NCBI GenBank assembly: GCA_900754695.1
Contig: CAAEDU010000070.1
Span: 1-24,545 of the forward strand
Origin: Clostridia bacterium
GTDB taxonomy: Bacteria > Bacillota > Clostridia > Christensenellales > CAG-917
Reading direction: 5' to 3'
Length of the DNA stretch: 24,545 nucleotides
Below the pieces are notes generated by a model. It made no database searches. It worked only from the letters and a program-made list of their open reading frames with translations, and was not told the origin of the DNA. The translations under genes were made by a program, and so were the position numbers. Shown piece after piece: positions 6,404-15,558 of this stretch. The stretch's first letter is position 1. Each line of letters opens with the position of its first letter.

Positions 6404-8629
6404 ATGAAGAAAAGATTTGTTTCCATAGGCGTGATAGTGCTGGTACTCGTACTGGCACTATTTGCGCTTTCTGCGTGCAACGACGGACGCACCGCATTCG
6501 ACACCGAGCTTTCCGTGAACGGAGATTTTTCGGGCTACGAGAGCACGGAGGACGGCGTCCTGCTCGACGGCTGGACCATCGGCGGCGTGTGGGATGAGGA
6601 CATCGACTCGCCGTACAGAAGGCAGTCCGTCGCCTCCGACAGCGACCTCTACGAAAAGCACGGCAACGGTTATGTCATCCTCACTACGGGCGGGGAAGAC
6701 GGCTGGGTCTATCTCTCGCAGGGCATCGAAGTGGACAGAAAGGCGGTCTATCACGTCTCCGTTGACGTGCGCGTGACCTCCCTTTCCGGGGTGTCCGACT
6801 CCGACCACGGCGTCTACGTCACCTTCCTCGAGAACCCCGACTATTTCTTCGAGACGCAGGGCTCCACCACCAACGACTGGGTGACGCTGAACTTCTACGT
6901 CCGTCCCCTCAACACGGACTATCTCACTCTCGCGCTCTCCGTCGGTTCCGAGGACGAGCCCGTGACCGGCGAAGCCTATTTCGACAACATCTCCGTGATG
7001 CGCGTCGATCCTTCCGCCGTCCCCGAGGGTGACACCGTCTACGATTTCAGGATGTCGCAGATCGCAAGATACAACCGCGATCTTTCCGGCATCCTTTTTG
7101 TCGTATTTCTGACGCTTGCGACCGCGGCTATCGCGGTGTGCGCCTACGTCCTCATCAAGAAGGCGTATGCCAAGACGGACGTCTTTGTCAACTTTGACGG
7201 CACTTCCTTTGACGCTCCCGCGCCCTCTTACGCTGCGGGCAAGGGCAAAGGCAAGACGCGCGCAAGAGCCGTGAACGGCAAGTGGTGGACCAACTGCTTC
7301 TTCATCGCGGGCATGCTGATGCTGGGCACATTCCTTGTCCGCCTCATCTTCCTGCTTTCCATGTACGGTTTCGGCGGCGAGATGAATGCGACTGTGGAGC
7401 TTGCGAGATGGCTTGCTGCAAACGGCGTTGACAACGTCTACGCAAATGCGTCCAACTTCGCCAACATCGACGTCTCCGTCATGGCGCCCGGCACTATGTA
7501 TATCCTCGCGATAATGGGCGCGATGGGGCAGAACCTCACCACGGACGGCATCTCCGTGCTCATCCGCATGGTGGGCGTGCTCGCGGATATGGCTGTCGTT
7601 GCGATGATCTATTTCTACGGCAGGAAGTATGCGGGCGACAAGCTCGCCGTCATCGTTGCGGCGGCTTATGCGGTGCTCCCCGTGGCGCTCGTGATGAGCG
7701 GCATGAGCAACACATTCACCTCGCTGCTGCTCGCGCTCATGGTCGCGGCGGTGCTTCTGCTCGTAGAGAAGAAGTACATCCCGATGTATATCGTCATGGC
7801 GCTTGCGACGGTGCTGGACATCCGCGCCCTCGCTCTCGCGCCCATCGCGGTCACCTACCTCGGCTATATGTACTATAAAGACGCGGACAGCCTGAAGAAG
7901 TTCGGCAAGAACCGCGCCGTCATAGTCTTCGGTCTCATCGGCGCCGTCGCGCTCACCTATGTGCTCACCATCCCCGTTGCGGTTGGGCACTTCGGCGAGA
8001 ACGCATTCTACGGCATGAGGATGATCGCAAACCAGATGATCAACAACAACATCTTCGTGGACAACGCGTTCGGCTTCTACGGCATGGCGACTTTGAACGG
8101 TCAGGGCTTCAACAACACCGCGTCCATACTGAACCTCGTGTTCATCCTCGTGCTCGTGGTGTACATCTGCTCGCTGTATTTCAAGAAGCGCAACCGCCAG
8201 GAAGTGCTGTTGCTCGCGTCCTACACCCTCGCCATGGTGGCGGTGTTCACCCTCAAAGTCACCTACACCTATCTCTTCCTCACCATCGCGCTCGGACTCA
8301 TTTATGCCATGGTCTCCGGCGAGAGGAGAGTGTACGGCATCATGGGCGGTTATGCGCTGCTGTCCTTCATCTGCGTGGGTCTCATCGTCAAGAACTCCGG
8401 CTTTGCCGCCATCCTCTCCGACGGGCTCATCGTGGACTTCGAAAGGACGGGTGCGGATTTCATCGTGTTCAGCGTGTTCACGGTGCTGCTCACGCTCTAT
8501 TACAGCTATGTGGTCTACAACATCACCAACACCGGCAAAGTGTCCGACGTCAAGCCGCTCTACAAGCCCCTCGGCGCCGCGATCAAGGACGGTTTCCGCT
8601 CCATAGCCGATGTCTTCAAGAAGGACTGA
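6404..8629 (+). CDS. lipoprotein with sugar-binding-like domain fused to GT-C-like polytopic membrane domain
   Basis: The 741-residue protein starts with a lipoprotein signal (hydrophobic 8-22, lipobox LSAC, Cys25). Residues about 32-200 form a beta-rich extracytoplasmic domain resembling a family 4/9-type carbohydrate-binding module (NGDFSGYESTEDGVLLDGW at the start, AYFDNISV at the end). A transmembrane segment (about 229-252) and a Lys/Gly-rich linker (278-292) follow. From about 297 to 705 there are roughly ten membrane helices. The first large loop after the helix at 297-320 (GGEMNATVELARWLAANGV) resembles the catalytic loop of GT-C glycosyltransferases, with Glu326 where an acidic residue is expected. 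This suggests a lipid-linked sugar transferase that modifies the surface, but substrate and activity are unknown. It is 8 nt after rplS and followed by a terminator. Confidence 0.7.
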   Translation: MKKRFVSIGVIVLVLVLALFALSACNDGRTAFDTELSVNGDFSGYESTEDGVLLDGWTIGGVWDEDIDSPYRRQSVASDSDLYEKHGNGYVILTTGGEDGWVYLSQGIEVDRKAVYHVSVDVRVTSLSGVSDSDHGVYVTFLENPDYFFETQGSTTNDWVTLNFYVRPLNTDYLTLALSVGSEDEPVTGEAYFDNISVMRVDPSAVPEGDTVYDFRMSQIARYNRDLSGILFVVFLTLATAAIAVCAYVLIKKAYAKTDVFVNFDGTSFDAPAPSYAAGKGKGKTRARAVNGKWWTNCFFIAGMLMLGTFLVRLIFLLSMYGFGGEMNATVELARWLAANGVDNVYANASNFANIDVSVMAPGTMYILAIMGAMGQNLTTDGISVLIRMVGVLADMAVVAMIYFYGRKYAGDKLAVIVAAAYAVLPVALVMSGMSNTFTSLLLALMVAAVLLLVEKKYIPMYIVMALATVLDIRALALAPIAVTYLGYMYYKDADSLKKFGKNRAVIVFGLIGAVALTYVLTIPVAVGHFGENAFYGMRMIANQMINNNIFVDNAFGFYGMATLNGQGFNNTASILNLVFILVLVVYICSLYFKKRNRQEVLLLASYTLAMVAVFTLKVTYTYLFLTIALGLIYAMVSGERRVYGIMGGYALLSFICVGLIVKNSGFAAILSDGLIVDFERTGADFIVFSVFTVLLTLYYSYVVYNITNTGKVSDVKPLYKPLGAAIKDGFRSIADVFKKD

Positions 8630-8655
8630 CCGTGAAGTGACGCCTTGAAAAGAAG

Positions 8656-8685
8656 GAAGCCTCCGTTTCGGAGGCTTCTTCATTT
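8656..8685 (+). terminator. intrinsic terminator after rplS operon
   Basis: A perfect 10-bp stem, GAAGCCTCCG (8656-8665) with CGGAGGCTTC (8669-8678), has a 3-nt loop and is followed by the T-rich TTCATTTCT. It ends the rplS-membrane protein transcript. Beyond it, 8689-8770 holds only small GC-rich hairpins (for example CGCC-CGAA-GGCG at 8689-8700) and no gene. Confidence 0.85.
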
Positions 8686-8815
8686 CTCCGCCCGAAGGCG
8701 CGAAAAGCCCCGGAGCACGCGCCGGGAGACGGCGCAGACCGCATCTTTCGCCTCTCCCTGCCGGAGCGCGTATATTGTATCTTTTTGTCATTTCGCGATT
8801 TTGGGGTGCATTTCT

Positions 8816-8844
8816 TTGCTTTTTTATTTTAGATGTGCTAATAT
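8816..8844 (+). promoter_or_regulatory. promoter of the small-protein gene
   Basis: TTGCTT (8816-8821) and TAATAT (8839-8844) have 17-bp spacing, with TGC just before the -10 box (extended -10). The predicted start is near 8851, and the 44-nt leader contains the small hairpin GCGGA-AGT-TCCGC. Confidence 0.75.
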
Positions 8845-8894
8845 GCCCCCGGCGGAAGTTCCGCACAAAATGACTACATCCTAAGGAGGCAGAT

Positions 8895-9128
8895 ATGAAA
8901 AAGACAGTCAAAGGCAAGAGCTATGACACCATCGAAATGAGCATCGTCAAGAAGGTCACCTCGGGCGCTTACGGCGACCCCGCGGGCTACGAAGAGACCC
9001 TCTATGTCGCGGAGGACGGCACCTACTTCCTCTACACCAACGGCGGCGCGGAGTCCAAGTACACCGCGGAGAAGCTCACCCAGATGAGCAAAGCCAAGGT
9101 CGAGGCGTGGAAGAAGGCGAACGCCTGA
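8895..9128 (+). CDS. small protein of unknown function
   Basis: I do not recognise this 77-residue protein. It is soluble-looking, with no signal peptide or membrane helix. The N-terminus is basic (KKTVKGKSYD). A probable beta-hairpin follows in the middle (ETLYVAEDGTYFLYTNGG, 34-51) and a charged helix at the end (TAEKLTQMSKAKVEAWKKA). The gene is very well equipped for expression: a good promoter, a consensus SD (AAGGAGG, 8883-8889) and its own strong terminator make it a single-gene unit. This is the pattern of an abundant small protein rather than a chance frame. Its function cannot be inferred. Confidence 0.8.
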   Translation: MKKTVKGKSYDTIEMSIVKKVTSGAYGDPAGYEETLYVAEDGTYFLYTNGGAESKYTAEKLTQMSKAKVEAWKKANA

Positions 9129-9156
9129 TCGCGCAATCGGCGCATCCTACGAGGAG

Positions 9157-9182
9157 ACGGAACGCTGTGCGTTCCGTTTTTT
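9157..9182 (+). terminator. intrinsic terminator
   Basis: ACGGAACGC (9157-9165) and GCGTTCCGT (9169-9177) form a 9-bp stem with loop TGT, running directly into six T residues (9177-9182). It closes the small-protein transcript. Confidence 0.92.
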
Positions 9183-9186
9183 CTTA

Positions 9187-9201
9187 CCGCTATCGGCAAA
9201 A
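9187..9201 (+). promoter_or_regulatory. operator-like repeat 1 upstream of fic
   Basis: CCGCTATCGGCAAAA differs by one base from the two identical copies downstream. It lies only 5 nt after the T run of the preceding terminator and about 79 bp upstream of the fic -35 box. Confidence 0.6.
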
Positions 9202-9234
9202 ATACAGAAATATATGCGCTCAAAATGTCATATA

Positions 9235-9254
9235 TTTTGCCGTTATCGGCAAAA
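9235..9254. promoter_or_regulatory. operator-like repeat 2, full palindrome
   Basis: TTTTGCCG (9235-9242) and CGGCAAAA (9247-9254) are perfect inverted halves around TTAT. The 15-mer CCGTTATCGGCAAAA (9240-9254) is identical to copy 3 on the other strand. An additional 8-bp inverted repeat (9209-9216 with 9229-9236) overlaps its left edge. Confidence 0.7.
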
Positions 9255-9279
9255 AAACGCGTATGACTGCATAATGAGC

Positions 9280-9308
9280 TTGTAATTTTGCCGATAACGG
9301 GTTATAAT
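9280..9308 (+). promoter_or_regulatory. fic promoter with operator in the spacer
   Basis: TTGTAA (9280-9285) and a perfect TATAAT (9303-9308) have a 17-bp spacer. The third repeat copy (9286-9300, reverse orientation) fills the spacer exactly, so a bound protein would block RNA polymerase. Transcription should begin near 9315, giving a leader of about 65 nt with a small hairpin (9355-9366) before the SD. Confidence 0.8.
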
Positions 9309-9380
9309 GATAACGTAGCTTAGCGGCTGAATATCTAGGCGCCGCAAGAGTCGTCCCGAGCGCGGGAAGTGAGGTGTGAT

Positions 9381-10271
9381 ATGGGTTTCGTTTCGGTTGC
9401 CGCAATGGCGAAAAAGTGGGGCGTCTCCGAGCGCAGCGTCAGGAACTATTGTGCAGAGGGCAGAGTCCCCGGCGCTTTTCTCACGGGAAAGACGTGGAAT
9501 GTGCCCGAGGACGCGGAAAAGCCCGAGCGCGTAAACAAGCGGCATACGGAGCCCGTTGGGCTTCTTGCCGTGCTCCGCGAGGAAGAGCGGGGGAAGGTCT
9601 CGGGCGGGATCTATCACGCGGTGCAGATCGAGCTCACTTACAATTCCAACCACATGGAAGGGAGCAAGCTCACGCACGATCAGACGAGATACATCTTTGA
9701 GACCAACACCATCGGCGTCTCGGACGGCGCGGTGCGCGCCGACGACATCGTGGAGACCGCCAACCATTTCAAGTGTGTGGACATGATCATCGAAAACGCT
9801 TCGCGCCCGCTTTCGGAAGCTTTCGTGAAAGAGCTCCACCGCACTCTCAAGAACGGCACCACGGACGCGAGGAAGGAGTGGTTCGCGGTGGGCGGGTATA
9901 AGCGCCTGCCTAATACCGTGGGCGACGCGCCGACCGCCCCTCCCGAGGAAGTCCCCGCGCAAATGAGGGCGTTTGTGGATGATTGCAACACGCGGGAGGA
10001 GCTCTCTTTTGACGACCTTCTCGACCTCCACCACCGCTTCGAGCTCATCCATCCCTTCCAGGACGGCAACGGACGTGTGGGGCGGCTGCTGCTTTTCCGC
10101 GAATGTCTCCGCCGCGGCATAGTGCCGTTCATCATCGACGACGACCTCAAATATTATTACTACCGCGGGCTGAAAGAATGGGGGCGTGACAGGGCGTATC
10201 TCAGAGACACGTGTCTCGCCGCACAGGACGCCTTCAAACGCCTGCTCGATCACTTTAAGATCGAATATTGA
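9381..10271 (+). CDS. Fic-domain protein with N-terminal helix-turn-helix
   Basis: Fic enzymes usually transfer AMP from ATP to hydroxyl groups of target proteins. This 296-residue protein has a complete core motif HPFQDGNGR (224-232) with the catalytic His224 and the phosphate-binding loop. Upstream, SNHMEG (89-94) fits the inhibitory (S/T)xxxE(G/N) helix, so it is probably self-inhibited through Glu93. Residues about 3-45 (AAMAKKWGVSERSVRNYCAEGRVPGA) look like a winged helix-turn-helix of the excisionase/MerR-like kind, suggesting DNA binding. The start at 9381 has GAGGTG at good spacing; an upstream GTG (9369) is less likely. It stands alone between terminators, without an antitoxin gene. 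Repeats in its promoter suggest self-regulation; that and the target are inference. Confidence 0.92.
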   Translation: MGFVSVAAMAKKWGVSERSVRNYCAEGRVPGAFLTGKTWNVPEDAEKPERVNKRHTEPVGLLAVLREEERGKVSGGIYHAVQIELTYNSNHMEGSKLTHDQTRYIFETNTIGVSDGAVRADDIVETANHFKCVDMIIENASRPLSEAFVKELHRTLKNGTTDARKEWFAVGGYKRLPNTVGDAPTAPPEEVPAQMRAFVDDCNTREELSFDDLLDLHHRFELIHPFQDGNGRVGRLLLFRECLRRGIVPFIIDDDLKYYYYRGLKEWGRDRAYLRDTCLAAQDAFKRLLDHFKIEY

Positions 10272-10299
10272 GAGAGGCTTCCGGAGCCCGCACGGTTTA

Positions 10300-10335
10300 T
10301 AAAAAGAGAACGCCCGCGTTTGCGGGCGTTTGGAT
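10300..10335. terminator. bidirectional terminator between fic and the phosphodiesterase gene
   Basis: AACGCCCGC (10309-10317) and GCGGGCGTT (10322-10330) form a 9-bp stem. On the minus strand it runs into CTCTTTTTA, a good T tract for the converging gene. On the plus strand the following TGGATTTCTT is weaker. Confidence 0.8.
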
Positions 10336-10446
10336 TTCTTGTGTTATTTTGCTGTGTCGATGTGCCGCAGCCTTTTATTTTTGTGTGCGGGAGTGAGCGT
10401 CCGCGACCGTTGCGTTTGCGTGCGGGCGGACGGTCTCAGGCAACTG

Positions 10447-11217
10447 TCAGAGCGTGCGGGGCTTGTGGGAGGGGATATAATCGCTCTCCACCAGCGGGCA
10501 GATGTCCTCGAAGATGATGTTGTCCGCGAGTTTCTTTGCGCGCTCAAGTTTTTCCGCGCTGTTGACCGTCCAGGTGATGACGGGGAGGGTCTTGCGCGCT
10601 TTTGCGATGTAGGGATTGTCATCGAGGTCTCTCACGTCGTAGGCGATGAAGTGGGGCTTTGAGAGCTTGTTGATCCACAGCTTGCCCATGAAGTCCGTAA
10701 GGTGCGACCTTCCCGTCGCGGAGGGGTTCTGCCAAGTGCAGAGCTGACCGCAGGGGAGTGCGGTGTGACGGCGGCAGTATCTCACCGCGCCGTAGTTGAA
10801 GGATTGCAGCGCGATGTTGCCCTTGTAGGTCTTCAGCCTCTCGCACACCGCCGCGGAGATTGAGTTGTCGTAGGGGTTCAAGCCCTTGATCTCACAGAGG
10901 ATGCCCACCTTGCCGTCCACAAGCGCGAGGAACTCGTCAAAAGTGGGGATGGTCTCCTCCGTGCCTTTGAGCTTCATGGTTTTGAGCTCCGCAAGAGTGC
11001 ACTTCGCGACTTTTTTGTCCACGCCGCAGACGCGCTTCAGGTTGTCGTCGTGGAAGACGACGAGGTGACCGTCCGAGGAGAGGTGGACGTCGATCTCGAT
11101 GGTGAAGCCGTGCTCGATGGCGGCGCGGAATGCGGACATGCTGTTTTCGGGCTTTTCGGCGTCGTGCAGACCGCGGTGTGCGACGGGGGTCAGAAACAAC
11201 CAATTCATTTCGGGCAT
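10447..11217 (-). CDS. glycerophosphodiester phosphodiesterase
   Basis: This family hydrolyses glycerophosphodiesters to sn-glycerol 3-phosphate and an alcohol, recycling phospholipid head groups. The 256-residue protein has the expected TIM-barrel motifs: AHRG (13-16) with His14 and Arg15, the metal-binding EIDVHLSSDG (41-50, Glu41 and Asp43), and VVFHDD with His56. EIKG (about 114-117) supplies the next conserved acid, and TWTVNS comes near the end. There is no signal peptide, so it acts in the cytoplasm, like UgpQ-type enzymes. A GGAG site lies 8 nt upstream of the start. It is transcribed away from lepA from a promoter interleaved with the lepA promoter, and ends before a shared terminator. 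Confidence 0.94.
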   Translation of the reverse strand: MPEMNWLFLTPVAHRGLHDAEKPENSMSAFRAAIEHGFTIEIDVHLSSDGHLVVFHDDNLKRVCGVDKKVAKCTLAELKTMKLKGTEETIPTFDEFLALVDGKVGILCEIKGLNPYDNSISAAVCERLKTYKGNIALQSFNYGAVRYCRRHTALPCGQLCTWQNPSATGRSHLTDFMGKLWINKLSKPHFIAYDVRDLDDNPYIAKARKTLPVITWTVNSAEKLERAKKLADNIIFEDICPLVESDYIPSHKPRTL

Positions 11218-11247
11218 TTCGTTTTCTCCGATGTGTGAATGATTTTG

Positions 11248-11276
11248 TTGATATAATTCTAAAATTACATTATAAT
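11248..11276 (+). promoter_or_regulatory. lepA promoter
   Basis: TTGATA (11248-11253) and a perfect TATAAT (11271-11276) are separated by 17 bp. The start is expected near 11283, giving a leader of about 50 nt that carries the palindrome at 11302-11317. Confidence 0.85.
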
Positions 11277-11284
11277 AATGTCAA
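11256..11284 (-). promoter_or_regulatory. phosphodiesterase-gene promoter, interleaved with the lepA promoter
   Basis: On the minus strand TTGACA (complement of 11279-11284) and TAGAAT (complement of 11256-11261) have 17-bp spacing. The two divergent promoters occupy the same 37 bp, each with its -10 box inside the other's spacer. Confidence 0.82.
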
Positions 11285-11301
11285 CACCTTGGTTAAAATT
11301 T

Positions 11302-11317
11302 CCGCACATATGTGCGG
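11302..11317. repeat. perfect 16-bp palindrome in the lepA leader
   Basis: CCGCACATATGTGCGG is a perfect palindrome. As RNA it would form a 6-bp hairpin just before the lepA ribosome-binding site; as DNA it could be an operator about 20 bp downstream of the lepA start point. Confidence 0.6.
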
Positions 11318-11332
11318 GGAAGTGAGGAAGTG

Positions 11333-13135
<1,803 letters not shown>

Positions 13136-13136
13136 G

Positions 13137-14261
13137 ATGGAACTTTATCTTCACTTTCCGTTCTGCAAAAAGAAGTGCGCCTACTGTGATTTCACGTCCT
13201 ACGCGAATTGCGGTGAATCCCTTGTTTTCAGCTATCTAACTGCATTAAAACGCGAAATACGCTTTGCGGGAGAGCGCTTCCCCGAGGCGCGGATAGACAC
13301 GGTTTATCTCGGCGGAGGGACGCCTTCGCTTATGTCTGCGAAGGACATCGCGGGCGTGTTCGGGACGCTTTCGGCAAGTTTCCCGCACTACGCGCCCGAA
13401 GAGGTGAGCGTCGAGGTCAACCCGGAGAGCGCCTCCGATGACGTGCTTTCCGCATTCCGGGACGCGGGCGTGAACAGGGTGAGTATGGGAGTGCAGAGCC
13501 TCTCCGACGACAACCTGCGCTCGGTGGGGCGCGTCCACGACGCCGCGACGGCAAGGGCGGCGGCAGCGCGCATCGCGAAAAAATTCGACAATTTTTCTCT
13601 TGACATCATAGTCGGTCTCCCTTACGACACTCCGCAGCTCGTGCGTGACGAAGTTCGGGAAGTGGGGGGACTCGCTCCTCACGTTTCCGTTTACGAACTT
13701 ACTTTGGAAGAGGGCACTCCTCTCGCCGCCGCGGCGGAAGAGGGCAGGGTGTGGCTCCCCGACGATGACGAGATCGCGGACTATATGGAGACGGCGACGG
13801 ATGCGCTTGCGGAGTGCGGGCTCGAGCGATATGAGGTGTCCAACTTCGCGCGGCGCGGCTTCGAATGCCGTCACAATCTCGGCTATTGGACGAGGGAGGA
13901 GTATCTCGGTCTCGGCGCGGGCGCGCACTCTCTGGTGAAGACGGCGCGGGAGGGCGCTCCGCTTGCGCGCGAGATCCGCTTCGCGTCCCCGAAAGACCTC
14001 AACGCATACATAGGCGGGGTGAACTGCGTGGAGAGTTTCGACGACGTCCCCCGCGTTGAGATGAGCGTGCTTTCTCCCGCCGACGTGCGCACGGAGCTCG
14101 TCATGCTGGGGCTCAGGACGCGGGAAGGCGTGGACGAGAGCCTCCTGAAGGACAGGGATCTTTCGCGGGTGGAGAGCTTCCTTGAGCGGGAAGGGGGCAG
14201 AGTGCGCCTCACCCGCCGCGGCGTCGCGGTGATGAACTCGGTGCTCGCGGAGATGATCTGA
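13137..14261 (+). CDS. hemW: radical SAM heme chaperone HemW
   Basis: This 374-residue protein opens with LYLHFPFCKKKCAYCDF, with Cys10, Cys14 and Cys17 in the CxxxCxxC arrangement that binds a 4Fe-4S cluster. GGGTPS (59-64) and VNPES follow, as in the HemN/HemW family. The N-terminus beginning directly at the barrel and the lack of the longer HemN N-terminal part indicate HemW, a heme-binding insertion factor, rather than coproporphyrinogen dehydrogenase. It is coupled to lepA (1-nt gap), the usual Firmicutes arrangement. The hrcA-grpE-dnaK genes that often come next are absent; a promoter and PRPP synthetase follow instead. Confidence 0.94.
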   Translation: MELYLHFPFCKKKCAYCDFTSYANCGESLVFSYLTALKREIRFAGERFPEARIDTVYLGGGTPSLMSAKDIAGVFGTLSASFPHYAPEEVSVEVNPESASDDVLSAFRDAGVNRVSMGVQSLSDDNLRSVGRVHDAATARAAAARIAKKFDNFSLDIIVGLPYDTPQLVRDEVREVGGLAPHVSVYELTLEEGTPLAAAAEEGRVWLPDDDEIADYMETATDALAECGLERYEVSNFARRGFECRHNLGYWTREEYLGLGAGAHSLVKTAREGAPLAREIRFASPKDLNAYIGGVNCVESFDDVPRVEMSVLSPADVRTELVMLGLRTREGVDESLLKDRDLSRVESFLEREGGRVRLTRRGVAVMNSVLAEMI

Positions 14262-14329
14262 ACTTCCCGTCCCTTTTTGCTCCGCGACAAAGTGCGACAA
14301 ATAATCGTTTATATTCCGTTCAAAATAAG

Positions 14330-14358
14330 TTGAAAAAAAACCGCCGCTCTGTTATACT
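14330..14358 (+). promoter_or_regulatory. promoter of the PRPP synthetase gene
   Basis: TTGAAA (14330-14335) and TATACT (14353-14358) are 17 bp apart. The leader is only about 20 nt and is mostly ribosome-binding site (GGAGGAG). Confidence 0.82.
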
Positions 14359-14385
14359 GTTGTCGAACAATTCGGAGGAGACCCC

Positions 14386-15549
14386 ATGGCATCCAAATTT
14401 ACTTTGAGCACCGCAAGACCGAAAGGTCCTCTCGCTCTCATTTCCACGCCCGGTGCGCGTGAACTGACGCAACTCGTAGACAAAAATCTCGTCGAATGGT
14501 ACAAGTCGGTGGATGTGGACGGTTCCCTCAAAAAGGACACTTTCGTCATCGACGCGAGCTATCCCCGTTTCACAAACGGCGAGGGCAAGGCGATGGTGAT
14601 GGAGACTTTGCGCGGCAAGGATCTGTTCATCATCTCGGACATGTCCAACCACGGCGTGACCTACAACTTCTACGGCAAAGAGATCCCTATGACTCCGGAC
14701 GAGCACTTTGCCGACCTCAAACGCATCATCTGCGCCGCAAACTGCAAGCCCGAGCGCATCACGGTGGTCATGCCCATGCTCTACGAGGGCAGACAGCACC
14801 GCAGGGCGGGCAGGGAGTCGCTGGACTGCGCGCTCATGCTCCACGAGCTGTACGACATGGGCGTGAGCGACATCATCACATTCGACGCGCACGACCCGAG
14901 GGTGCAGAACGCGGTGCCCATGATGGGCTTTGACAACTATTTCCCCACCTATCAGGTGTTGAAAGCGCTCACCAAGCACTTCCCGGACGTCAAGCTGGAC
15001 AAGAACAGCCTCATGTGCATCTCTCCCGACGAGGGCGCCATCGGCAGGAACGTCTATTACGCCTCAGTCCTGGGGCTGGACCTCGGCATGTTCTACAAGC
15101 GCCGCGACTACGCGAGCGTCGTGAACGGAAGGAACCCCATCATCGCGCACGAGTATATCGGCTCTCCCGTGATGGGCATGAACGTCTTTGTCGCGGACGA
15201 CATGATCGCGACGGGCGACAGCATGATCAAGCTCGCCCGCGAGATAAAGGAGAAGGGCGCGCAGCGCGTCTTCCTTTCCGCGACGTTCTCCCTCTTCACC
15301 GAGGGGCTCGAGAAGTTCGACCGCGCCTACGAGGACGGGCTCTTCGACGCCGTCATCAGCACCAATCTCTCCTACCGCACGCCGGAACTCAGGGAGAGGA
15401 AGTGGTTCATCGAAGCGGACTGCTCCAAATATCTTGCGTACATCATCGCAGCAGGCAATCTCAACGAGGCGGTGTCCAACCTCTTGGACCCCTTCGAGAA
15501 GATACATCAGCTCGTCGCGGAACTCAACGCGAAGCAGCAGAACTTTTAG
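14386..15549 (+). CDS. prs: ribose-phosphate pyrophosphokinase, long divergent form
   Basis: PRPP synthetase transfers pyrophosphate from ATP to ribose 5-phosphate, feeding purine, pyrimidine, NAD, His and Trp synthesis. The 387-residue protein carries the family landmarks in divergent form: VVMPMLYEGRQHRRAG (127-142, the ATP-loop Arg-rich segment), ITFDAHDPRVQNAVP (164-178, metal and flexible-loop region) and the PRPP-binding loop VFVADDMIATGDSM (267-280). Classical bacterial enzymes are about 315 residues; the extra length is at the N-terminus (about 50 residues before the core) and within the C-terminal half. Whether it retains the ADP/phosphate allosteric site cannot be judged by eye. It is followed after 9 nt by a metallo-hydrolase in the same operon. 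Confidence 0.88.
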   Translation: MASKFTLSTARPKGPLALISTPGARELTQLVDKNLVEWYKSVDVDGSLKKDTFVIDASYPRFTNGEGKAMVMETLRGKDLFIISDMSNHGVTYNFYGKEIPMTPDEHFADLKRIICAANCKPERITVVMPMLYEGRQHRRAGRESLDCALMLHELYDMGVSDIITFDAHDPRVQNAVPMMGFDNYFPTYQVLKALTKHFPDVKLDKNSLMCISPDEGAIGRNVYYASVLGLDLGMFYKRRDYASVVNGRNPIIAHEYIGSPVMGMNVFVADDMIATGDSMIKLAREIKEKGAQRVFLSATFSLFTEGLEKFDRAYEDGLFDAVISTNLSYRTPELRERKWFIEADCSKYLAYIIAAGNLNEAVSNLLDPFEKIHQLVAELNAKQQNF

Positions 15550-15558
15550 GAGGAAGAA

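Noticed and set aside
6458..8917. 819-codon open frame on the minus strand
   Set aside because: It lies opposite the lipoprotein-transferase gene, runs through a terminator and promoter, has His/Asp/Glu-rich composition typical of an antisense reading of GC-rich codons, and has no ribosome-binding site.
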